Source: Tardibacter chloracetimidivorans
GTDB lineage: Bacteria; Pseudomonadota; Alphaproteobacteria; Sphingomonadales; Sphingomonadaceae
Length of the DNA: 64,000 nucleotides
NCBI RefSeq assembly: GCF_001890385.1
Contig: NZ_CP018221.1
Location: forward strand, 2,653,501 to 2,717,500
Direction: 5' to 3'
Below, piece by piece: positions 25,976 through 33,515 of this stretch (positions are counted from its first letter, which is position 1; each line of letters begins with the position of its first letter). The notes beneath the pieces are model-generated. The model saw only the letters and a program-made list of their open reading frames with translations. It searched no databases and was not told the DNA's origin. The position numbers and the translations under genes are program-made.

Positions 25976-28207
25976 TCAGAACTGGTGCCGCATTCCCAAG
26001 GTGATGTTGCGTCCACGCAAAGGCGACTGGTCCTTCACGAATGACGTATGCGCAAAAGCCAGTTCGTTCGTGAGATTGGTGGCGCGGGCATAGAACTCAA
26101 CCGATTTCCCCGGCCCAACGTCAAGCCGGTACGACAGGGTTGCGTTGAGCATGTCATAGCCTTCGGTCCGCGTCTCGTAGGATGCGACGCGATCTTGGGC
26201 AAATGTACGATAATACTCAAGGTCGGCAGAGGCCGGGCCGCGCGTCCATTGGTAACGCGCCCCGAGCCGTCCCGGCGGGATGCGCGGCAGATGGTCATCC
26301 TGTTCCTTCAGCGTCGCGCGCACATAGTCGCCAAAGACGGTGAGGCGGGATTCAGTACTGAACTGGTGGCTGATTTGTCCGTCGATGCCCGTGAAGGTCG
26401 CATCGGCCGGCGTGTAGACGAGATAGCGGTAGAGGAGGCCGGACTGGAGGCTCTCTTCATCCACGAACCGGGCAAAGACATAGTCGTCGATATCTTGATA
26501 GAATATGCCAAGCTCAAACCGAGTGCGCCCCGTTGCTTTTCGCAAGGTGAGATTCACCGCCTTTGCGGTCTCGATGGTATCAGGATATTTTTGAAGGCTT
26601 CCGGAACCCTTGATGAGCCCGGTCTCGAAGCTGTTCGTGGCAAGGCTGTTGCTCGACGCATAAATCTCTCTGACGCTCGGCATGCGTTCTGACCGGCTCA
26701 GAGACACAGAGATCGAATAGCCGTCATCGAGATTCAACGTACCGGCGAGCGAGGCGGAGAAAGGCTCCGCCTTTGATCGGGGCCAGTTCCTGAGATGGAC
26801 GTTCTGGTAAGTCCTGGTGGCCAGATCCAATGTGGCGGGCGGCAGGTTCGCGAGCAAGCTTGGAAGGATGTAGTTTTCAAGCTTGAACGGGATCGTAATT
26901 TCCCGCCAGTCTTTCCGCGCGGAGATCTCCACGTCGAGCCGGCCAAAAGAGCGACGCTCCGTCAGAAAGAGCGCAGCGCCTTCCGTGACGAACTCGCGTG
27001 GCACGCGACCTTCATGAGCATCGTTGTAATCGAGGCCGGAAAATGTCCCATGGGTATATTGAACGCCAAGCGTGCCGGAAAATCCCAGGAACGGGACGTG
27101 AGTGAGTTCGAGGCGGCCATCGTAGACCTTATTCGAATAGCGGGAGAAGAGGACGTCGCCATCGACCTCGTCATGAACATAGTCAGTATAGGAGAGGCGA
27201 AGTCGCGTGTGGGCGACCCCCGGCAGCAGGTCGTCATAGTCGCCGCGGATATCGACGCGTTCGCTGCGCAGCTTGATGAAGGCCGTATGGCCATCATCAG
27301 CCCCCAGGAACGGATCTTCCCAGATGTCGTGAGACTCGCAATGCAGCGCCAGGCCGTGCAAATGGCAGACGCCGCCTTCGTGAGAATGGCCGGGAAGCCC
27401 ATATTCGCTGTCTTGCCGCGTGTATGCTGCGCCGAGATACCCCTTCGACGTGATCCATGAAGCGCCGAAACTATAACTCGCGCTGTCGGCGAACGAATCC
27501 CGCAGCGTGTCGCTGCCAAAGGCGCCGGGCACATCATAGTCATCGCTCCTGCGTCGCGACCCCTCGGCGTGAACCGCGAAAGGACCGATGCCAGCGGTGA
27601 CGCGGCCGACAAGAGTCTTCTCTTCGTCCCCAGTTCCAAAGCGAACCTCGGTCGCCCCGGACAGCCCACCTACCGGCAGGGCCTTGGGAACCTTGCTGTC
27701 GATCAGATTGATCGCGCCGTTTCCGGCGCTGCCACCAAAGCGGGTAGCCACAGGCCCCCGCAGTATCTCGATCTCGTCGAGCAGGAGCGGATCGGTGGTG
27801 ATCGCGTGGTCCGGTGAAACGGACGAGACATCGAACAGATTGGCGCCATCGCTCAGGATTTCGATGCGCGGGACGGTTTGCCCCCGGATGACCGGACGCG
27901 ACGCGCCTCCGCCGAAATTATCGAGATGCACGCCGGGCAATCCAGCAAGCGTTTCTCCGAGGCCGCCTTGGCGGCGATGCGCGAGGTCATCCCCGGAAAG
28001 AACCTGGACGGGCAAGGGTGGCATGAGGTCCGGAGTGCTGAGCGAGCGTCCCGTAACAACGATGACATCATTCCCTGCCGTCCGATCGAACTCGCCACCT
28101 TCCGCGGACACTTGCTGCGCCGACGCGACCGCAGGGAGCATGACGAGGGCGCCGAAGGTGGGGAGAAGGTTGATTCTTAAACTCGCTCGATCGTTAGACG
28201 CACTCAC
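25976..28207 (-). CDS. znuD: TonB-dependent outer membrane receptor, ZnuD-like (zinc)
   Basis: A 743-residue receptor with GTG start 28207 (AAGGGG upstream) and a signal peptide ending near ASAQQ. The plug includes DVIVVTGRSLSTPDLMP, SRPVIRGQTVPRIEILSDG and LLDEIEILRGPVATRFGGSA. A Cys/His-rich loop near residues 275-295 (HSHEGGVCHLH, then HCESHD) and the segment LLPGVAHTRLRLSYTDYVHD resemble Neisseria ZnuD, where a similar loop binds zinc. The C-terminus ends in Phe (MRHQF), as expected for a beta-barrel. Zinc, or another soft metal, is the likely cargo. A candidate Zur-type palindrome lies 31 bp upstream. Confidence 0.82.
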   Translation of the reverse strand: MSASNDRASLRINLLPTFGALVMLPAVASAQQVSAEGGEFDRTAGNDVIVVTGRSLSTPDLMPPLPVQVLSGDDLAHRRQGGLGETLAGLPGVHLDNFGGGASRPVIRGQTVPRIEILSDGANLFDVSSVSPDHAITTDPLLLDEIEILRGPVATRFGGSAGNGAINLIDSKVPKALPVGGLSGATEVRFGTGDEEKTLVGRVTAGIGPFAVHAEGSRRRSDDYDVPGAFGSDTLRDSFADSASYSFGASWITSKGYLGAAYTRQDSEYGLPGHSHEGGVCHLHGLALHCESHDIWEDPFLGADDGHTAFIKLRSERVDIRGDYDDLLPGVAHTRLRLSYTDYVHDEVDGDVLFSRYSNKVYDGRLELTHVPFLGFSGTLGVQYTHGTFSGLDYNDAHEGRVPREFVTEGAALFLTERRSFGRLDVEISARKDWREITIPFKLENYILPSLLANLPPATLDLATRTYQNVHLRNWPRSKAEPFSASLAGTLNLDDGYSISVSLSRSERMPSVREIYASSNSLATNSFETGLIKGSGSLQKYPDTIETAKAVNLTLRKATGRTRFELGIFYQDIDDYVFARFVDEESLQSGLLYRYLVYTPADATFTGIDGQISHQFSTESRLTVFGDYVRATLKEQDDHLPRIPPGRLGARYQWTRGPASADLEYYRTFAQDRVASYETRTEGYDMLNATLSYRLDVGPGKSVEFYARATNLTNELAFAHTSFVKDQSPLRGRNITLGMRHQF

Positions 28208-28237
28208 AACGCATTCCCCTTGACGTTAAGGGTGCTG

Positions 28238-28255
28238 GATATGAGATATCATATC
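28238..28255. promoter_or_regulatory. Candidate Zur-type operator upstream of the ZnuD-like receptor
   Basis: GATATGAGATATCATATC has perfect 6-bp arms (GATATG/CATATC) and an AT-rich centre. Its position 31 bp before the receptor start and its similarity to Fur/Zur-family boxes suggest zinc repression. Confidence 0.45.
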
Positions 28256-28310
28256 GTTACGTCAAGTTTCGAACTCGGGACGGCGTACTCGGCCCGGCCG
28301 GACGCGGACC

Positions 28311-29192
28311 TCACTCGCGTAGCGTCGAGAGGCGTTGGAGGGCGATGGGTCCCTGACTGTCCGCGAGCATCCATGATGCGTACTCACCCCAATCCGGGCG
28401 GTCGTCGGGCGACGGACCGTGGAGACGACGGGCTTCGGAGCGGATGTGCGTTATCGCAGCCCGAAAGGCCTGCATCTCTTCACGCGACCGCTCGGGGCCG
28501 TCCACAAACCCGTGTCCCGGGATATAGCGGTGGGCCTTGAGGTCGAGCGCGCGCTGCAGGGCGTCTTCCCACTCCTTTGGAAAGGCCGATCTCATCGGAG
28601 GGAACACCCGGTTCATGAAGACCTCGCTCATGAAGACCAGGTTCTGATCCGGAACGCGGACAACCAGATCCGACGCGGTGTGGGCCCTGCCGAGAAACAG
28701 TATATCCACGACCCGATCGCCCAGATCGATCGACTTGACCTCGCCGATCGCGCTCGGTCCGATCTTCACTTTTCGGCCGCCGCTCTTGATCTGGGACAGG
28801 CCGTCGGGATGGACCACAAGGACGGTGTCCGCGGGAAGCGCTCCGGTCCCACCCGTATGATCCTCGTGCACCGAACCGACCACCATCCACCGGACCGGCT
28901 TGTCGGTCACCGTGGCGACGGCCGCCAGCATCGCGCGGGTCGCGTCATTCGATTCCTGGCCGTCGGCGATCAGCACCCCGTCCGAGCCGACGACGATCAT
29001 GGACACGGTCGTGAAGCCCGGCTTCCTGAGCGCCTCATAGGCGTAGACGCCTTCGCCCACCGGCACGAGCCGGGGAAAGTCGGCGATGCTCAGGCCTCGC
29101 TCCGCGGGAAAAGCGGTGCGGACCTGCGCGTGAGCCGGCGACGACAAGCTGACAAGCGCGGCGGCGAGGCTTAGGGTGAGAAGGCGAAACAT
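28311..29192 (-). CDS. Exported MBL-fold hydrolase with incomplete HxHxDH motif
   Basis: A 293-residue protein with signal peptide MFRLLTLSLAAALVSLSSPAHA. The metallo-beta-lactamase fold is visible in VLIADGQESNDATRAML, VVGSVHEDHTGG, FLGRAHTASDLVV and YIPGHGFVDGP. The usual HxHxDH is SxHxDH here, so one zinc ligand is missing. The family resembles periplasmic MBL hydrolases (SoxH-like or quinoprotein-associated), but the substrate is unknown. Divergent from the LysR gene at 29280, which probably regulates it. Confidence 0.75.
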   Translation of the reverse strand: MFRLLTLSLAAALVSLSSPAHAQVRTAFPAERGLSIADFPRLVPVGEGVYAYEALRKPGFTTVSMIVVGSDGVLIADGQESNDATRAMLAAVATVTDKPVRWMVVGSVHEDHTGGTGALPADTVLVVHPDGLSQIKSGGRKVKIGPSAIGEVKSIDLGDRVVDILFLGRAHTASDLVVRVPDQNLVFMSEVFMNRVFPPMRSAFPKEWEDALQRALDLKAHRYIPGHGFVDGPERSREEMQAFRAAITHIRSEARRLHGPSPDDRPDWGEYASWMLADSQGPIALQRLSTLRE

Positions 29193-29279
29193 CAGGAAAA
29201 TATCCTTTGGTGAAGTTGTATCAGGCGGTAGCGACGGAGGCGCGGGGCGCCCTGGAAAGACCGGTCAGGCCGATGATCG

Positions 29280-30191
29280 ATGAGTGAGCCGGACCTGGAC
29301 ATCGGACTCCTGCGGGCGTTCGCGGCCTTGTATGCCCAGCGGAACGTGACGCGGGCGGCCGAACAGCTGGGCATCGGCCAACCCGCCTTGTCCGCGCGGC
29401 TGACGCGGTTGCGCACCCTGTTCGGCGAAATGCTGTTCACGCCGTCGAGCACTGGCCGAGGCGTCGTCCCGACTGCGCGGGCGGATCAGCTCGATCCGCT
29501 CGTCCGCGACCTGATCACGCGACTGCACCGCCTTGGCGAGCCCGTGGCGTTCGACCCGACGACCAGCGAGCGCACCTTCAGACTGGCGCTCTACGAAAAT
29601 CCCGCTGTCATGCTGATCCCGGATCTGGTTCGCAGACTTCAGTCGACAGGTCCGAACATCCGGATCGCGGTGGTCGCTCCGGACCCCGAGCGAATGTCCG
29701 AGGGCATGGAGGATGGCTCGATCGATATGTTCGTGGGGTCGGGAAGGGCGTCCAGCCTGTGGCTCAGCAGGACACTTTTCGAAGAGCATTTCGTCGTGGC
29801 CCAGCGCGCCGGCCATCCGCGAGGCCGAGGACCACTTAGTCTCGACGAATTTTGTGCGTTGGATCACGTCCTCATCTCCGCTGAAGGCGGCGGCTTCTCC
29901 GGTCTCGTTGATGACACTCTGGCCATGATGAACCGGCGCCGGCGGGTCACGGTGTCTGTGCAAACCTATGCGCTGGCGCCGCTGGTCGTCGCCAACAGCG
30001 ACTGCCTGTGCACCCTACCGCGCCGCTTCCTGGCCAAATACGCAGCCGCCATAGAAATCATGGAGCCGCCGTTCGCGCTCGACGCCATGGGCCTCACGGC
30101 CTTCTGGCACCCCCGGCATCAGGACGACGAGGGCCATGGCTGGTTGCGAGGGCAAATCTTCGCCGCCGCCCAGGAGCAGGGGCGAAGCTGA
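29280..30191 (+). CDS. LysR-family transcriptional regulator
   Basis: A 303-residue protein. The winged HTH covers residues 6-65 (LLRAFAALYAQRNVTRAAEQLGIGQPALSARLTRLR). The effector domain follows, with the typical LDEFCALDHVLIS region. The ligand is unknown. It lies between two exported MBL-fold hydrolase genes, divergent from one and convergent with the other, so it may control one or both. Confidence 0.88.
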   Translation: MSEPDLDIGLLRAFAALYAQRNVTRAAEQLGIGQPALSARLTRLRTLFGEMLFTPSSTGRGVVPTARADQLDPLVRDLITRLHRLGEPVAFDPTTSERTFRLALYENPAVMLIPDLVRRLQSTGPNIRIAVVAPDPERMSEGMEDGSIDMFVGSGRASSLWLSRTLFEEHFVVAQRAGHPRGRGPLSLDEFCALDHVLISAEGGGFSGLVDDTLAMMNRRRRVTVSVQTYALAPLVVANSDCLCTLPRRFLAKYAAAIEIMEPPFALDAMGLTAFWHPRHQDDEGHGWLRGQIFAAAQEQGRS

Positions 30192-30210
30192 TCGCCGCCC
30201 CATGCTGCCT

Positions 30211-31176
30211 TCAGTCGCGATCGACATATTCGGCGGGAACCCAGGCGTAGCCCTCGCCATCGCGTCGCAGGTGACCGATCCCGGGAAAAGGCAGATGTGG
30301 CGCGGCGACAAGGGTGCGCTCCTGTGCGAAAAGGTCGAGCGCTTGCCGGCGCACGGCGCTCGCCTGATCCGGGACGAAGTCATAGACGATGGTCACCCCG
30401 GGGCGCGGAAGCTGGACGGCGCTCACGTGTACGGTGTCGCCGATGAAGACCATGGCAGCCGGGCCGCTGCGCACAGTGAAGAAGGCGGCCCCGGGCGTAT
30501 GGCCGGGATGTATCGCCGCGGTAACGCCCGGCAGGATTTCCTCGCCGTCCTCGAAGGTCTTCAGCCGCCCCCGATTCAGATAGGGCCGAAGCGCCGTCTC
30601 TGCTTCGCTGAAGTAGCGCTCCGCGTAGCCTAGCCGTTCCGCGCCACGCGCGCCGAGAAAGAAATCCACGTCCGGCTTGCCGACGTGAATGACGGCGTTG
30701 GGGAATAAGGGACGCCCCTTGACGACAAGCCCGCCGGAATGGTCGGAGTGTACATGGGTGATCAGGACATGGCGGATCTGCGATGGTTCGACCCCGGCTA
30801 CGGCCAGGCTGTCGACGAGCCGACCGCCATAACCCGGACCGAACACTTCGCCTGCCCCCGCATCGATCAGCACCAGGCCTTCACTCGTTTCGAGCAGAAA
30901 CGCGTTGATGGACGCTTCGACGGGGTTTTTCAGGAATGCGCGATCAAGCAGATTGTCGACTTCCTTGGGCGTGATCCCCAGCAGCAACTCGTGGAGATCT
31001 TGCGGGACGGTACCGTCGGACAGTGCCGTGATGCGCAGGTCTCCCAGCCGGAATCGCTGGATGTCGCCCGCCTGAGCCGCAGTCGCAGAAGTGCGGTCGA
31101 CCTGTTGAGCGGTAGCGGGCGTGGATGAGAGCGACAGGAGAAGGACGGCGGTGAAAGCCGCGGCGGTTCGGGTCAT
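30211..31176 (-). CDS. Exported MBL-fold hydrolase of the methyl parathion hydrolase / dihydrocoumarin lactonase family
   Basis: A 321-residue protein starting at ATG 31176; the longer frame to 31257 lacks a signal peptide, while this start gives MTRTAAAFTAVLLLSLSSTPATAQ. It has intact metal motifs HVHSDHSGG near 146, HPGHTPGAAFF and FIGDTVHVSAVQ. The flanking text ITALSDGTVPQ, PLFPNAVIHV and the C-terminal PHLPFPGIGHLRRDGEGYAWVP parallels methyl parathion hydrolase closely. This family hydrolyses lactones or organophosphate triesters in the periplasm. The native substrate is more likely a lactone, since parathion hydrolase activity arose recently from such enzymes. Confidence 0.82.
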   Translation of the reverse strand: MTRTAAAFTAVLLLSLSSTPATAQQVDRTSATAAQAGDIQRFRLGDLRITALSDGTVPQDLHELLLGITPKEVDNLLDRAFLKNPVEASINAFLLETSEGLVLIDAGAGEVFGPGYGGRLVDSLAVAGVEPSQIRHVLITHVHSDHSGGLVVKGRPLFPNAVIHVGKPDVDFFLGARGAERLGYAERYFSEAETALRPYLNRGRLKTFEDGEEILPGVTAAIHPGHTPGAAFFTVRSGPAAMVFIGDTVHVSAVQLPRPGVTIVYDFVPDQASAVRRQALDLFAQERTLVAAPHLPFPGIGHLRRDGEGYAWVPAEYVDRD

Positions 31177-31408
31177 CTGGAAACTCTTCAATTGTTGAGA
31201 ACAACAACTGGGGACATCCGCTTGAAGTTTGAAATCGAAACCAACGATGGCCGCCATCAGCCGGTTCGATCGCCTGGCAAAAGCCGGCCGATCCTGCTGC
31301 GCTTTTGTATAAATCGGACGGCGATGATGCGCGTCACGACGGTCTGACCGATGATGGCGGGATGTTTTTTGGAGAGGTAGTCGGAAGGCTTTTAAGCCCT
31401 GGAAAAAC

Positions 31409-31453
31409 TGGAGCGGGCGAAGGGATTCGAACCCTCGACCCCAACCTTGGCAA
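31409..31453 (-). tRNA. tRNA-Gly (GCC) 3'-end fragment, island attachment site
   Basis: Read on the minus strand, the 45 bases carry an anticodon loop TTGCCAA (GCC), a T-arm GAGGGTTCGAATCCCTT and acceptor end CGCCCGCTCCA. The D-arm and 5' acceptor are absent, so only the 3' half is present. A tyrosine integrase starts 180 bp away, the usual attL/attR configuration of an island using tRNA-Gly. The rest of 31177-31631 holds the inverted repeat before int and no other gene. Confidence 0.7.
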
Positions 31454-31572
31454 TCCGATTCTAACCTTACGCCACAGTTTTCTGTTATACCATTTTCTAC
31501 GCTATTTCAAATAGATATTGATTTTCTTCTTCGCCGCCATATCCTGCAATTCGCCACGAAACGGCGTATTCT

Positions 31573-31618
31573 GGAGACAATATGGAGACAAAAGCGGCTC
31601 TCTGGCGCTTTGTCTCCA
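31573..31618. promoter_or_regulatory. Inverted repeats before the integrase
   Basis: TGGAGACAAA at 31583-31592 pairs with TTTGTCTCCA at 31609-31618, and GGAGACAA also occurs at 31573-31580. It sits directly upstream of the integrase start and may be an operator or integrase arm site. Confidence 0.4.
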
Positions 31619-31631
31619 AATGGAGGCGGCA

Positions 31632-32900
31632 ATGCCGACAGCCAAGCTGAACAAGCGCACGATCGATGCGCTCAAGCCCCCTGCTGAAAAGCAGTTCGTC
31701 CTGTGGGATAATGAAATACGCGGGTTCGGTATTCGGGTGCTGCCATCGGGGCTCAAGACGTTCATTATCCAGTATCGGAACGCCGAAGGCATCAAGCGCC
31801 GCGTTAATCTTGGCCGCTTCGGCGTGCTGACGGTGGACCAGGCGCGCGATCTCGCGAAAATCAAACTCGGAGCGGTGGCATCCGGGGAAGATCCGGCCGA
31901 AGACGCGCGTCGCGCGCGCAACGAGATGAACGTCTCTGAGCTATGCGAATGGTATTTGACCGAAGCGCGCGCAGGCAGGATTCTCGGTCGCCGCAACCGG
32001 CCGATCAAGGAGTCATCGCTTGCGATGGATGAGAGCCGGATTCGGACCCACATCAACCCACTGATCGGCAAGCGCATTGCCCGCCATCTGACGATTGCCG
32101 ATGTCGAAGCGATGCAGGACGATGTAGCGAAGGGAAAGACCGGAAAGCCTCGCACCGGCGGTCGCGGCGGCAAGGCAACCGGCGGCCGCGGGGTCGCTGC
32201 GCGCTGCCTAACCACGATCCAGGCGATCCTGGGGCATGCAAAGCATAAGGGCTTGCTCGCCGAGCACCCGACAAAGGGGGCCAAGAAGCTCGCCGGAAAC
32301 AAGCGAACACGGCGCCTCAGCGTCGCCGAGATCGAAACGCTGGGTAAAGCGATGGTCTACGCAGAACAACAGGGCGTCAGTCCGACCGGGATTGCCGTGA
32401 TCCGTCTGCTGCTTCTAACCGGCTATCGCCGCGAAGAAGGCCAAGCCATGCAGCGGGAATGGGTCAATCCGATGGGAGGGTTCGTCGCCTTTCCCGACAC
32501 CAAGACCGGCGAGCAGGTCCGGGCGATCGGGCCGGAAGCGATCAAGGTGATCGTGGCGCAGCCCCGGATCGCCGGCAATCCCTATGTGTTTGCGGCAACG
32601 ACGGGCGATGGCCCCTTCACGGCTGTAAGCGCCTGCCTGCAGCGCGTTTGCGGTTTTGCCGGAATCACGGGCGTCACGCCCCACGTCCTGCGGCACACCT
32701 TTGCCAGCATTGCCGCCGAACTCGGTTTCTCGGAACTGACGATCCGCGCGATGCTGGGACACGCCTCGCAGAACGTGACGCAGGATTACATCCACGTCGA
32801 TGAAGCGCTGAAACTGGCCGTGCGACGCACGTCCGACGAGATTGCCAAGTTGCTCGCCCAGGGCGCCGCCAAGCTCGACCGGCTGCGGCTCGTGGCCTGA
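31632..32900 (+). CDS. int: Tyrosine integrase of a genomic island (P4-type)
   Basis: A 422-residue protein. ATG 31632 is preceded by GGAGG (31622-31626); the longer frame to 31518 lacks a good site. The N-terminal DUF4102/arm-binding domain contains LNKRTIDALKPP, FVLWDNEIRGFGIRVLPSG and VNLGRFGVLTVDQAR. The catalytic motifs are LLLTGYRREEGQAMQ (Arg), HVLRHTFASIAAELG (H-x-x-R), MLGHASQNVTQDYIHV (Tyr). It should recombine at the tRNA-Gly 3' end just upstream. A large insertion between the domains (about 165-185, Gly-rich) is unusual. Confidence 0.92.
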   Translation: MPTAKLNKRTIDALKPPAEKQFVLWDNEIRGFGIRVLPSGLKTFIIQYRNAEGIKRRVNLGRFGVLTVDQARDLAKIKLGAVASGEDPAEDARRARNEMNVSELCEWYLTEARAGRILGRRNRPIKESSLAMDESRIRTHINPLIGKRIARHLTIADVEAMQDDVAKGKTGKPRTGGRGGKATGGRGVAARCLTTIQAILGHAKHKGLLAEHPTKGAKKLAGNKRTRRLSVAEIETLGKAMVYAEQQGVSPTGIAVIRLLLLTGYRREEGQAMQREWVNPMGGFVAFPDTKTGEQVRAIGPEAIKVIVAQPRIAGNPYVFAATTGDGPFTAVSACLQRVCGFAGITGVTPHVLRHTFASIAAELGFSELTIRAMLGHASQNVTQDYIHVDEALKLAVRRTSDEIAKLLAQGAAKLDRLRLVA

Positions 32901-32923
32901 GCGACAATGGGAGCTGGACAAAT

Positions 32924-32941
32924 GGTAACATATACGTTACC
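32924..32941. promoter_or_regulatory. Palindromic operator of a toxin-antitoxin locus
   Basis: GGTAACATATACGTTACC has perfect 6-bp arms and lies 15 bp before the toxin remnant; antitoxin autoregulation is the likely function. Confidence 0.45.
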
Positions 32942-32955
32942 TGAAAGGCTGTGAG

Positions 32956-33114
32956 TTGATCGTACAGGAGTATATCCGCGAGGATGGGGCCTGCCCGTTC
33001 CGATCCTGGTTCGATGATCTCGATTCTCAGGCCGGGGCCAAGGTTGCGACAGCGATTGTCAGGCTGGAACTGGGCAATCTGTCGAACATGCCAAGAATAG
33101 CGACATGGTGCTGA
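32956..33114 (+). pseudogene. HigB/RelE-type toxin, internally deleted
   Basis: The frame reads LIVQEYIREDGACPFRSWF and continues through RLELGNLSNM, matching the first half of the RelE/HigB-type 'addiction module killer' family. It then breaks off with seven unrelated residues and a stop at 33112-33114. The family is normally about 100 residues; the C-terminal half with the catalytic Arg and Lys residues is missing. It overlaps the antitoxin start. Confidence 0.6.
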
Positions 33115-33428
33115 CACGGGATTTCAAGGAAACGGTAAAGGAGCGCGCCGCGCGCGATCCCGCTTTCGCCAAGGCCATGCTTGACGAGGCTGCGACGGCC
33201 TTCCTCAATGGCGAGCCGCATGTCGCGCGGCTGATCCTACGTGACCTGGTGAACGCATCGGTTGGTTTTGAAGCTTTGGCGGCCGAGACCAACCGGCCAA
33301 GCAAGAGCCTCCACCGTATGCTGTCGGAAAAAGGCAATCCGAGCATGGACAATCTCGCGGCCATTTTTGGAGCGGTGCGCAAGCGCCTTGGCGTGGCGAT
33401 CGAGGCGCATGCAGTGGAGTCCGCCTGA
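33105..33428 (+). CDS. HigA-type addiction module antitoxin (orphan)
   Basis: A 107-residue protein starting MVLTRDFKETVKERAARDP, characteristic of the HigA-like antidote family. The HTH region is FEALAAETNRPSKSLHRMLS, followed by KGNPSMDNLAAIFGAVRKRL. Its toxin partner upstream is broken, so it no longer has a functional local target and may only repress the palindrome at 32924-32941. Confidence 0.8.
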   Translation: MVLTRDFKETVKERAARDPAFAKAMLDEAATAFLNGEPHVARLILRDLVNASVGFEALAAETNRPSKSLHRMLSEKGNPSMDNLAAIFGAVRKRLGVAIEAHAVESA

Positions 33429-33515
33429 CCCGCGCATCACAACTGCGCCAATTCCGCGATCCGTAGCCTGCATCTCGGCTGAGCACGTCAAGCACCCTTT
33501 GCGCGATCGCCAACC

